Source: Antrodiella citrinella (lineage: Eukaryota > Basidiomycota > Agaricomycetes > Polyporales > Steccherinaceae). Taken from it: a stretch of DNA of 11,618 bases. The stretch spans positions 1 to 11,618 of the forward strand of contig SGPM01000570.1 of NCBI GenBank assembly GCA_004802725.1. The letters run 5' to 3'. The position numbers were made by a program, and so were the translations under genes. The stretch's first letter is position 1. Each line of letters begins with the position of its first letter. The notes under the pieces were generated by a model, which was given only the letters and a program-made list of their open reading frames with translations, searched no databases and was not told the DNA's origin. Positions 1 through 10,100 of this stretch are shown here, one piece after another.

Positions 1-588
1 AAAGGAGGCATACCGTTGTGGCCAGAGAACCGCTACTTTTATTGACGCCTGGGTGGCCAGCAACCTGTCGGAGATCTGATTAAGCGATACAAAGGGACAA
101 TGGGTATGAAAAGAGATTCACCAGGTCTTGCCGCAATTTGCAGTGAGGTGGCCACTCAATTTGCCCGAAACGGACAATGCGTGTACGGTTTATTAGTAGA
201 AAGCCGAGTGATGCTGTAGAACAATAGCACCGGCCGTTACGATGAGACACTCAACACGCGTGCAGAATGACACGCACCCAACAGTTTCAGCTTTGCTCTG
301 AAGACAAAGCGAGTGGCACAGTACAGCGTTGGCAGATTTAGTCCCCTAGAGTGTACCTTTGAAGCACACGCGTTTCCTTTTGTCGAACTCGGGCAACAAT
401 GTCGCGGGGATTGAGGATGAGACGGAGAGGAAGATGTGCCACTGATCAGAGCGACGGGGCCAGATCGCTTACCTAGGCGCCGAAACGCGACGCGTCGTGG
501 TCACGTGTCTGCGTGTTTATTCGGCGCCTACGGTTTGTTCAGGCCTGTTCATCGATCGCAAGTTCAACGCGCAACGCTCCTAATACCA
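1..588. other. Upstream region without a recognisable gene
   Basis: I see no convincing coding exon here on either strand. An open frame does extend upstream of the F-box start codon to about 436, but it has no in-frame ATG before 589 and the added peptide looks non-coding. The stretch probably holds the promoter and 5' UTR of the F-box gene and perhaps the end of a gene beyond the left edge. Three ACGCGT hexamers (256, 368, 490) and a CACGTG (502) are the only motifs that stand out. Confidence 0.55.
256..507. promoter_or_regulatory. Cluster of MCB-like boxes plus an E-box
   Basis: Perfect ACGCGT palindromes occur at 256-261, 368-373 and 490-495, followed by CACGTG at 502-507, all within 335 bases of the F-box ATG. 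ACGCGT is the MluI cell-cycle box recognised by MBF (Mbp1/Swi6-type factors) in ascomycete yeasts, and CACGTG is bound by bHLH factors. The motifs are seen directly; their use here is inferred. The only other ACGCGT I noticed is inside an exportin exon (4746). Confidence 0.4.
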
Positions 589-2249
589 ATGCACCTTCTT
601 ACTCTTCCAGACGACGTTCTGCTCAATATTGCACTTTACCTATCTATTGTTGATGTTTTATCACTGAGACAGGTAATTTCAACTCCATATGTATGGCCCC
701 CTCTCACGTTGCATTTACAGACTTGCCGTACTCTCCACACCTTTGGAGGAAACGATTACTTGTGGCATCGACTAATTGCTCGACTCGATTTACCTCTCAA
801 CCTTCCATCTGGTACCCCTCATTCTGTTCTACCTGCGGATGTTTTGCAGCAAGCGGTCATGAAGGCGATCAGACTAGAGCTAAACTGGAGGAAGCCTGTC
901 TCTCATATCCATCGCTCCCGATCGGTGACGAAGGGCTCTCGTGAACCTTACACCAATATGCAATTTCTTCCGGGAGGCAAATGGCTACTGACTGCACAGC
1001 GGTATCATCGGCTTTTGATGACTCGTCTCACAACACGCATGTCTGTGTGGTCGTTTGCGGATGTCGACAACCCGCATTGTGTGTTTAGCGTCGAGCTCAC
1101 AGGGACATGTCGCAGTTCGACCATGGCCTTGGATGACAATGGTTCTTCAGCAGTGCTGGTTCTTAGCGTTGAAGAGAACTACCAAGAGTACGCTCATGTG
1201 TCCAGTATCAAGTCACGCACTAACGACCACCGCGTGCTCATAGGTTCGTGGAGATACGATCCATATCCTTGCGCGACAACATCGATACTTCGTATTCGAA
1301 GAGGCCTTCACCGTCGCCCGAGAACTGGAAGCGTCTGGAACTCCCCCCGTATCCAGTGATCGGTGACCGGTCAATCCAGGACGTCCAATTGACCGATGGC
1401 ATCCTTGTGGTCACTGTTGCCATATTTGGGGAACACAGTGACGTCTCTTGGCACATTCTTCTTCTGAATCTTGATGTAGGAGAGTTACGCTGGGTTGATC
1501 CCCAATTCACCAAAGTGTGCTCCAGTCAATGCATTCTATTGCTGAACAAGCTGACAGATGTCACATAGGACTTCGACCTCATGCAAGTCAGAATCCAGCA
1601 TAACAAGATATACCTACTGGAGCTGCGACACTCGAGTAGTTTTGTCCATGTGTATGGCCTGCCTCCTACCATGTTTGAAGCGCATCGGGGAATGACATCA
1701 AATTCACCCGGATCTTTCGATTTGGTTGACCTTGGCACCGAATTATTTCGGCAGACATGTACCCTTCCAAGAGGAGTGCAAAGCATGGCAGACACGCTGT
1801 ACGTTCCTCGAACGTTCAAAACCAATATTTCGGTCACTATGTTTGATGTTTCTGGAGGAGCACACCTCTCCGCATGGGGATACAGTTTTCATTATCCTTT
1901 CGATGTGCGTAATGGCGAGCTTCCTCAAGCCCACATTACAGGTTACTGGGTACCCTGTCGAGACGCTACTTCACAGCGGATGGTGGAAATCGGTACTACA
2001 GGCCGACGAATGGTTTGGGTGGAGCACGAGTTGGAAACGGGCCGCAATCGAGTGATGAAGTTCCAAGTAGGACGAGAGGATTGGGAGAGTGACGAGAAGC
2101 CCCGCGTTATGCACGGTCTCTTGCTTCCGCCGGAGCCGAATCTACCATTCGCCTTGAACACTTGCGAGTCGCTCGCTTTTGACGAAGTGTCCGGACGGCT
2201 ATGCCTCGCATCTTACGATGGCGGCCTCCATGTATTGGACTTCGCTTGA
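589..2249 (+). CDS. F-box protein, 500 aa, C-terminal domain unclassified
   Basis: Probably a substrate-recognition subunit of an SCF ubiquitin ligase. The model has exons 589-672, 721-1187, 1244-1514 and 1569-2249, with introns of 48, 56 and 54 nt. The second intron has a clean CTAAC branch point and its removal restores the frame. Residues 4-47 form the F-box, starting LTLPDDVLLNIALYL and running through LRQTCRTLH to a tryptophan near 44; this segment would bind Skp1. The remaining roughly 450 residues contain no motif I can name. Regular beta-strand-like stretches and the ending LASYDGGLHVLDFA suggest a propeller-like fold, as in many agaricomycete F-box proteins. The ATG at 589 was chosen because the F-box begins immediately after it and no upstream in-frame ATG exists. 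Family membership is secure from the F-box; the substrate is unknown. Confidence 0.85.
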
Positions 2250-2739
2250 CAGGACGATGACTCGTATGTTTGCTGTTTGCTACTGCTGGATTTCATTCCT
2301 ACTCACGCCACTACTGTCGTCCCATGTGGAACTTGAAGGGGGGAGGTGCCTGGTACACTGGCAGTTGACGTGTCTTCCGGGATATAGGACTTCAATATTT
2401 TTAGTGATATCTATATACATGGAGGTCAGATGTATACTACACCACAACCGTGACGATTAAAGCTTAAAGCTTTGAAGTCTTCGAATGCTCAACATCGTTT
2501 GCTGAAGTGAACGTAGACGAGCTCAGGCTCATTTACATCACGTAGCCTGACTGTGTCATCGATTCACCGGCGCTTCCACGTGCACGCGACCCGAGTCAAG
2601 ATTTTGCCACTCGCACCGAGTCCTTGCACACCTTGGCCATTTCCTCTATCCCATCCTCCTTATCCTCAAAAGTATCCAGGAAGCTTGACTGGTCAAGCCT
2701 AACTCAACTAGATCTGAGACCTCTGAATTGACGCCTTCG
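2250..2739. other. Intergenic: F-box 3' end and exportin promoter
   Basis: No gene is visible in these 490 bases. Notable elements are a tandem TTAAAGC pair (2457-2470) running into the palindrome AAAGCTTT, a CACGTG at 2577-2582, a pyrimidine-rich stretch at about 2641-2668 (common just upstream of fungal transcription starts), and a near-perfect 16-base palindrome at 2683-2698. No clear TATA box is seen near the exportin start. Confidence 0.5.
2683..2698. repeat. Inverted repeat, 7-bp arms, before exportin ATG
   Basis: GCTTGAC and GTCAAGC flank a two-base spacer, giving a nearly perfect palindrome that ends 41 bases before the exportin ATG. It could be a binding site for a dimeric factor or a small hairpin in the 5' UTR. 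The symmetry is seen; any function is a guess. Confidence 0.45.
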
Positions 2740-5700
2740 ATGGACTCAGAACTGAACCAGCTCGTTCAGGCTATCCTGATCGCCTCTGATCCGACCTCGG
2801 GAAACTTGCACCAGCAAGCTCTGGAATACCTAGCCACTGTGCAGCAGAATTCACCAAATACATGGAGGCTTGCACTCTCCTTATTTGTGGAATGTAATCC
2901 GGATGGAAGCAGAAAATATCCCCCACAGGCCCGATTCTTTGCACTGCGAGTACTGGATGAGTTCTTCGACAATAGGTATGTCATCGAACTTGATGTGAAA
3001 CACTTGCTCTTTCCTGAAGTCTATGATCATTTGCTCTCAGGTTTGATCCACTAGACGACGAATCATTCCAAACGCTACGACATTCATTGATCTCTTACAT
3101 TCAATCCGAATATCTTTATGGGTCTGCTGAATCTAACGCACCTTGTGAGTCTTTTCTCTCCGCGGATTGTATTTTCCATCATACTCCCATAAAACATACG
3201 TCTCGCTCTGTCGCAATTTTTGCAAGACAGCACGCAGCATGTAGCTTCCATGATGTAGGTGTCTGCCGTGATGTATGGTGTGCGCGCATCCTCATTTCAC
3301 GACCGCTCCTTTCCCCACCGGCTTTGACGCCACTTTTCTTGCAATCTCCGTGCCATTTCGCTGATACTCTTCGTTTAGTCCTTCGCAACAAGTTCTCACA
3401 TACCTTAACGCTCTTCTTCTTATGCACTTACCTGGAACAATGGCCAACTTTCTTTGCGGACTTGTTCTCACTAATCCGACCATCAGAATCTACATCGCAA
3501 TCTACATTCAACTCACATGTTTCTCTTCTGTTCTTCCACATTGTGCTCGAGATCTCTGGTGAGGTCGCAGATCAGATGATCAAGGCAGCCAGGACATTTA
3601 GTGCTGCTCGTCATGGTCGGGATACCCGTGTACGAGACGCCGTACGGGAACGCGATGCTGCTTCCATCAACGAAGCGGTGTTGGTGATCGTTGCAGAAGG
3701 TGTTGGTAGAATGACCAAGCTCAGGAAGATGGATGTTGGGGGTGCGGCCACTTCAGCGCAGGATTTGGACTCAGCGGAGGAGGTTGTTGACTACGGTATC
3801 AGGACATTTGCCTCATATGTTGGTGAGTGCCCTGTTAGGTGCATCAAAATGTTCAAAAGCTCAATGCTTCATTCAGGATGGATTGACATCAATCTGACAG
3901 TAACGCCTACTACTGTACCCCTGCTTTTCACCTTATTCTCCGACGCCTCATTACCCATTCGATTGGCGACCTCCGGAGCGCTCACAAAAATTGTCACCAA
4001 GGGCTTGAAAGAGCCCGTCGATAAACTTCAATTGATCAAGGTGCTCTCGTTGGGACAAGTCCTGGACGCTTTGGAGACGAAGACCAGAGGAGAGCAAGCC
4101 ATCAGAGGTTCGGACGTTGACGAGGGCGAAGAGTCTTATCGTGAAGCCCTTGGCCGCCTGTTGAATGTCTTTGGTTTGGAGCTCTGCAAATTGATCGAGG
4201 TATGTCCATCCGTCTTGGAATTTCGTCGTTGAGATCCTTACTCTATATCAGGAATCGACTACCGACGACGTCCGTAATGATGCCAACCAACTACTCAGCC
4301 AAATTCTCCCTGTTCTGCTGAGATTTATGGCCGATGAATACGACGATACCTGCTCTACTATATTCCCGCTCCTTCAGAATGTGCTCGGAAGTGTAAGCTC
4401 AAACGGTTTACTCAGTACGAGAAGGAGCTGAATTTTCGCGCAGTACAAGCGTCAACGAAAGTCTTCGTCCGACCCGTTGGACGACACGAAGCGTTCTTTC
4501 TTGAACTCCCTACTCAATGTCATTCTACAAAAGCTGAAGTGGGATGAAGAAGCAGATCCAGAGGATGTCGATGAGGATGACCGAGGCGCATTTGAGGAAT
4601 TGAGGAAGGTTGGTACTCTTGTCTACTTCCTGAATCTATGGTGACAACCTGGACTAGGATCTCCGAACGTTCATGGACTCCGCTCTTGTCATAGATCAGC
4701 AACTCGTTTCAGACGCATTATCCTCTCTAGCACTCAACACCTTGAACGCGTTTCAGAACGGAGTTCAAGTCAAATGGCATGACGCCGAGCTTGCGATATA
4801 TCTCGTATACATATTTGGAGAGATCAACAAAAGTATGCTTTTTGGTATCCCAATTTCCAAGTCACGCACTAATCTGGAGGTTTGTATCCAGCTGGTAGTA
4901 AAGGTCGCGCTGCTTTTTGCCAGACCCCTGCCGCCGTCGCCAAAGAAAAGCGAAAGGAAACTGATTACTCTGAATACCCTCTGACTCGTCACGGAGAGAT
5001 GTTATACGCTCTCATGCAATCAGGCATCTCGTCGTACCCTCATAAAGCGGTTGCGATGCAATTTTTCGAGACGGCAGCACGGTATGGCGATTTCTTCAAA
5101 GTTCGGAAAGACTGCATAGTACCCACTCTGCGAGCTATGCTTGACACTCGGTACTTATCTACTCCTGATCATGACATGCTGGTTCTAACGTTCGCATCAG
5201 AGGTCTTCACAATCCTGACACAAGACTGCGCCCGCGGGTGTTTTACCTGTTCCATCGCTTCATAAAGGAGGACCGCAACGAGATTTCTACAGACGTTGCA
5301 ATATCTCTTCTGGACAACATTCGCGACTTGCTCACGGTCGAAGTCGAGCTACCCGAAATCGAAGACGAACGGGAGCCATTGACAGAAGCAGTAAACAACC
5401 CGAGCATGTTTGATTCTCAGCTCTACCTATTTGAGACCGCCGGAACACTTGTATCCCTGTTCTATAAGGAACCAGAACGGGCCAGCGCACTACTTCTGTC
5501 AGTTGTCAAACCTCTCTTGGATCAAATGTCTACGAACTTGCGAGCCGTCAAAGGACCTGACGACCTACTTCCAATCCTGACGGTCCACCACGACATCATG
5601 GCTCTAGGGAATGTGGCAAAAGGCTATCCCGACTACCCTTCGCCAGTACCAGACAATTATGTACCTCCACCTTTGGACGTGTTCAGTCAAGTTGCGCAAG

Positions 5701-6779
5701 CTATTTTGGTTTCGCTGGAAGCTATGAACGTCTTCAGAGTCGTCCGTGATGCGGTATGATACATACTCAACTTTTCATAGACATTCTCGCTGATCATTCC
5801 ACAACAGACTCGCTTCGCGTTCACTCGCGTTCTAGCCACAACAGGCCCCAGTATCACTCACCTGATTCCACCACTCATGGCCAATCTACTAGCACACTGC
5901 GAGCCAACGGAGCTGAATGACTTCATGAACTTCATCGGCTTACTGGTTCACAAATTGCTGGTATGTCGGCCTTTCCTCCTCCCCTGTACCCACTTCTCAC
6001 ATGGTTGTAGAACGAGATGTTTGATGTCCTGGACCAGTTGATAGGCCCTCTGAGTTCGCATATCAACGACTTGCTGTCTCAACCGATCACAGGGACAGAC
6101 GATCAGTTCACCCACACAGAAACGAAACGAGCATATCTCACATTACTCAATTCTATCATGTCTGCTGGACTGCATGGCATCTTCATTTCAGATCGTATGT
6201 CAGTGGCAATTTTTATGCTTTCACTTACTGACCCTTTGACACCAGGCAACAAAGGATCGCTGGAGACTCTACTGTCCAGCATGCAGCGGTTAGCTGAAGA
6301 TCTCTCCGATCCCAGCGGTCAGCGCATCGCATACCAATTCTTGGGTCGATGTGTCTCCATCTGGGCACAACCGCCAATTGCGAACGGTAATGCTCAGGCG
6401 CAGTCGCAGGGACTTCCTGGATTCGAACGTTTCGTGTACGAGCGGTTGATTCCGGCGTCTTTCGGTGTACTTTCCTCGCCACAGTTCAACTTCAAGGATG
6501 GTCAGATGCTCGTGGTGAGTCGCTACGAATGTGCTGGATCTCTTTTCTGATTGAGTGATACGCTACTAGGTGCTGCATGAGATTTGCAATTTCTTGCAGA
6601 CGGTGTCAAAAACCCGCGGCGAAGAGACGTTCAGCTTTTTTGCGACTGTCTTTTTGCCATCCCAGAATTGGCCACCCGAAGCAGCGTTGGAGTTCGCCAC
6701 TAAATTGCGAGACCTTGACAGCAAGGCTTTCAAAAAGTACCTGGCTGATTTCGTCCGGGCTTCACGTTCTTCCTCATAG
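2740..6779 (+). CDS. los1: Exportin-T (tRNA exportin, Los1/XPOT family)
   Basis: A karyopherin-beta that would carry mature tRNA out of the nucleus with Ran-GTP. Thirteen exons: 2740-2975, 3041-3144, 3379-3822, 3877-4199, 4252-4392, 4444-4608, 4658-4832, 4880-5150, 5201-5753, 5808-5960, 6011-6194, 6246-6514, 6570-6779. They join in phase to 1075 residues, close to yeast Los1 (about 1100) and longer than human XPOT (about 960). Recognition rests on FLRNKFSHTLTLFF at 114 with LEQWPTFFADLFSLI after it (exportin-1-like region), SYVGWIDINL near 260, the GISSYPHKAVAMQFFETAARY block, RGLHNPDTRLRPRVFYLFHRF and LYLFETAG, all matching the XPOT family from memory. HEAT repeats are expected throughout. 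Introns are 47-65 nt except the second (234 nt). The ATG begins the conserved N-terminal helix. Confidence 0.93.
3145..3378 (+). other. Outsized exportin intron 2 (234 nt), stop-free in frame
   Basis: Bounded by GTGAGT and CGTTTAG. It is about four times longer than any other intron here. The protein family runs directly from the upstream proline into FLRNK, so removal is expected. The length is a multiple of three and the host frame contains no stop, so an unspliced transcript would encode 78 extra residues. GTGATGT-like and CTGA motifs inside loosely recall snoRNA C and D boxes, but I see no terminal stem. Confidence 0.75.
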
Positions 6780-7182
6780 TATTTGTTTACGACAGCTACT
6801 TTTCCACCCCTTCTCAATCTGCTTATCCTACTATTACGACGCTTATATGCTCGCTCTCACCGATTCCTTCAAGCAAGTGTATTCTTTACCACCCACTGTC
6901 CCCCGCACCGCTGTTTTTTTGCCATGTGATCTGTGTTTCTAGGTTAGAACTCGCTTCCCCTGTATTTACAGACCCTCATATTTCGACCAAGCTCAGATCT
7001 AGAACGAGAGAGAAGAGGAACTGGTTCTTGCTTGAGTGAGAGCGTCTGATTCCAGCACGATTGACTCAATTTAATTGGATCAGGGGCGCTTATTCTACAG
7101 TGCTCGAGGCTGAGGCTGCACTGGCACTGGCACTGGCACTGAACCTCTCTACCTTTCCGTAACTCACGTCATATCCATAGCA
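6780..7182. other. Intergenic: exportin 3' end and cul3 promoter
   Basis: No gene is visible. The first part is T/C-rich and probably 3' UTR. A purine-rich patch near 7001-7020 and the repeat at 7106-7141 follow. ACGTCA, a half CRE-like site, sits at 7166-7171, a few bases before the cul3 ATG. An open frame running from exportin into 6942 is in a shifted frame and has no family support. Confidence 0.5.
7106..7141. repeat. Hexanucleotide microsatellite (GAGGCT)2 (GCACTG)4
   Basis: Two perfect copies of GAGGCT (7106-7117) are followed, one base overlapping, by four perfect copies of GCACTG (7118-7141). The tract lies 42 bases before the cul3 ATG, so it is probably in the promoter or 5' UTR and could vary in copy number between strains. 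Confidence 0.85.
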
Positions 7183-10100
7183 ATGGCGACAGGTCTGTGC
7201 ATGTCGACCTGTACTGTGGCGACTAGCTTACTGACATTACTATGTAGTCAGATCAAGAGCTGGCAAGCAGAGAATAGTAAGCCGTCATTGTGATTTATGT
7301 AACGTCAATCTCATAGTACTCGCTTTAGAGACCACCTAAGGTACTGCCACCCTCCGTCGGTTTCGGGTCACTCATACGATCTTGACTACAGCATGGACCG
7401 AGCGTATCAGTTGACGAAACATGGACGAAGCTGTCTGCGAACATCGTCGAGATGCTCAACCATAGAGCCGGCAACCTATCGTTTGAGGAGAATCACCGCT
7501 ATGGGTACAACCTGGTACTCTTCAAAAGCGGACAGATGCTGTACGACGGAACTTGCAAGCTTGTAGTGGAGAACCTGGACAATCTGACCAATAGGGACCT
7601 TATCCCTACATTCCCAAGTGGAAGCAACGACGACCCGATCCAAAAGAGTCAAGCTGGAGAGACATTCTTGAAGGCGTTGAGGAAGTTGTGGGAGGATCAT
7701 ACGGCCGGATTGCACAAATTGAAGGATGTCTTGAACTATATGGTGCGTTGTGTTGTCGTCTCACCTTGTGACATCCCTTGATAGCTATGTAGGACCGCGT
7801 TTACACGAAGTCCGCCAACGTTCCCGAAATCTGGGACAAGGGTCTACTTTTGTTCTTGAAACACATCATACTTCCACCAATAGACGGTCATATCACCTCC
7901 GCCATTCTCAACCAGATACAGACGGAACGCGATGGGTTCGTCATAAATCGCTCCGCAGTGAAGGGTTGCGTGGACGTTCTCTTGCAGCTGAGTGAACCCG
8001 AAGGGCCGTCTGTGTATAAACAAGAACTCGAACCCGCCTTACTGAAGGAAAGCGAAGCCTTTTACAGAGACGAAGGAGAGAAGCTTTTGGAAACTTGTTC
8101 TGCATCTGAATATCTGCGGCGCGTACGTTCTCGGCACCTCTCTGATGTCCTTATAGGTTGATGACAGTTGTAGGTTGAGTCTCGCTTTGATTCAGAAGAA
8201 GCTCGTACCCACCACTATCTGTCACCTTTGACTGATGCGCCGCTACGACAAATCTTGGAGAATTACCTTCTTACTCCTCACCTATCTGCGATCATAGACA
8301 AACCCAACTCAGGACTTGACTCCATGATCGACCTCGATAAAGTTGACGATCTTTCACGATTATACAAGCTATTGTCAATGGTTCCGAAGGGTCTCCCCAC
8401 CTTAAGGAAATCTATTCGCGACTCCATCATTCGCCGCGGCAAGGATCTCAATCTAGCCAGCGTTCCCGGCGAGGCTAACGACCCGCCTGCCGACGAAGAT
8501 CCCGGGGGCAAGGGCAAAGGGAAGGCAAAGGCGCGACAGAGTCCTGCGAATCAAACGCTTAGTCTTGCTCTGCAGTGGGTTCAAGATGTTCTGAATCTGA
8601 AGGATAAATTCGACACGATTTGGTCCAAGGCGTTCCGAAGTGACAGGGAGCTTGAGGGTACCCTGAATGAAGTATGTCCACGTCACTTCTCCGCATGCCA
8701 TATATTCAAACCAGGCCGTTGTAGGCGTTCGAGAGCTTCATCAACCAGAATGAGAAAGCCCCCGAATTTATCTCACTCTTCGTTGATGACAATCTGAAGA
8801 AGGGACTGAAAGGAGTACGCATCTCAATAACATCGAGGCAAACCTCATTTACTGATATTTACTTTGCCGTAGAAATCCGACACAGAGATTGATGCCGTTC
8901 TCGACAAAACAATCCTCATCTTCCGCTACATCACTGACAAGGATCTATTTGACCGCTATTACAAGGGCCACCTTGCGAAGAGACTTCTTAACGGGCGTTC
9001 GATATCTGACGATGCCGAACGCGGTATGCTGGCGAAACTCAAGCTCGAGTGTGGATACCAATTCACTCAGAAGCTTGAGGGCATGTTCAACGATATGAAG
9101 CTCTCGAACGATACAATGGAGGCATATCGTCGTCATCTCGACGATGGCGGAGTACGTATGATTCTTCAGTTTAGCTGCGTTCCTTGCTCACGATGTTCAT
9201 TTTTCAGGCGGATGGTATGGAAATATCAGTCATCGTCATGACATCTACCTTCTGGCCGGTAGCGGATACTTCGCCCTCATGCACTTTCCCCGAGGTTTTG
9301 ATCAAGTCTTCAGAATCGTTCAAACAGTTCTATCTGTCAAGACACTCTGGAAGACGTCTCACGTGGCAACCCGCCATGGGCAACGCTGATGTTCGAGTGC
9401 AATTCCGAGAGAAGTCACATGAACTTAACGTTTCGACGTATTGCTTGGTCATTCTTCTTCTGTTCGAGGACATCAAGGAGGACGACTTCTTGTCATATCA
9501 GGCGCGGATATTTCATCCACGTCAATAGCTTTGTATTCACTGGATCTTCTGTTCTACAGGACATCAAATCTGCGACAGGCATACCAGACGTAGACTTACA
9601 ACGATCTCTACAGTCACTAGCATGTGCGAAGTACAAGATTCTGAAGAAGCACCCGCCGAGCAGAGACGTGTCTCCTAGCGATGCATTCTCCTTTCATATG
9701 GATTTCACGAACAATCTATACAAGATCAAGATCAGTACTGTTGCGTCCAAGGTTGAGAGCGCGGATGAGAGAAAGGAAACGAAGGACCGGGTTGATGAAG
9801 AACGGAGATATCAGTCGGAGGTGAGTGAATATGTCGTTCGAAGACATCACAGTCATCAAGCTGACTACGCTTTTCCAAGGCTTGTATTGTGCGGATAATG
9901 AAGGATCGCAAACACATGACGCATAACGACCTCATCAACGAAGTCACTCGCCAGTTAGCCAACCGGTTCCAGCCTAATCCTCTTGATATCAAGAAGCGCA
10001 TTGAGAATTTGATTGAGGTATGGATTCATTGATCAACTTGTGAGTGGATGTTACTGACGATTCATTGATTCAGCGAGAATATTTGGAGCGTTGCGACGAC

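Noticed and set aside
436..588. Open frame extending the F-box protein upstream to 436
   Set aside because: It has no ATG (only a GTG), the peptide is Arg-rich and unlike any family, and the F-box starts directly after the ATG at 589.
3260..3365. Possible box C/D snoRNA inside exportin intron 2
   Set aside because: Only imperfect GTGATGT and a CTGA that doubles as a likely branch point are present; no terminal stem or C'/D' pair is visible. Kept only as a test under the intron finding.
4880..4891. Alternative acceptor at 4891 for exportin intron 7
   Set aside because: It keeps the phase but drops four residues; the upstream AG at 4879 has a good CTAAT branch point nearby, although the two cannot be separated with certainty.
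6780..6942. Frame-shifted open frame continuing past the exportin stop
   Set aside because: The +1 frame only shadows exon 13; the true frame ends at 6779 with a family-like C-terminus, and the extension is low-complexity.
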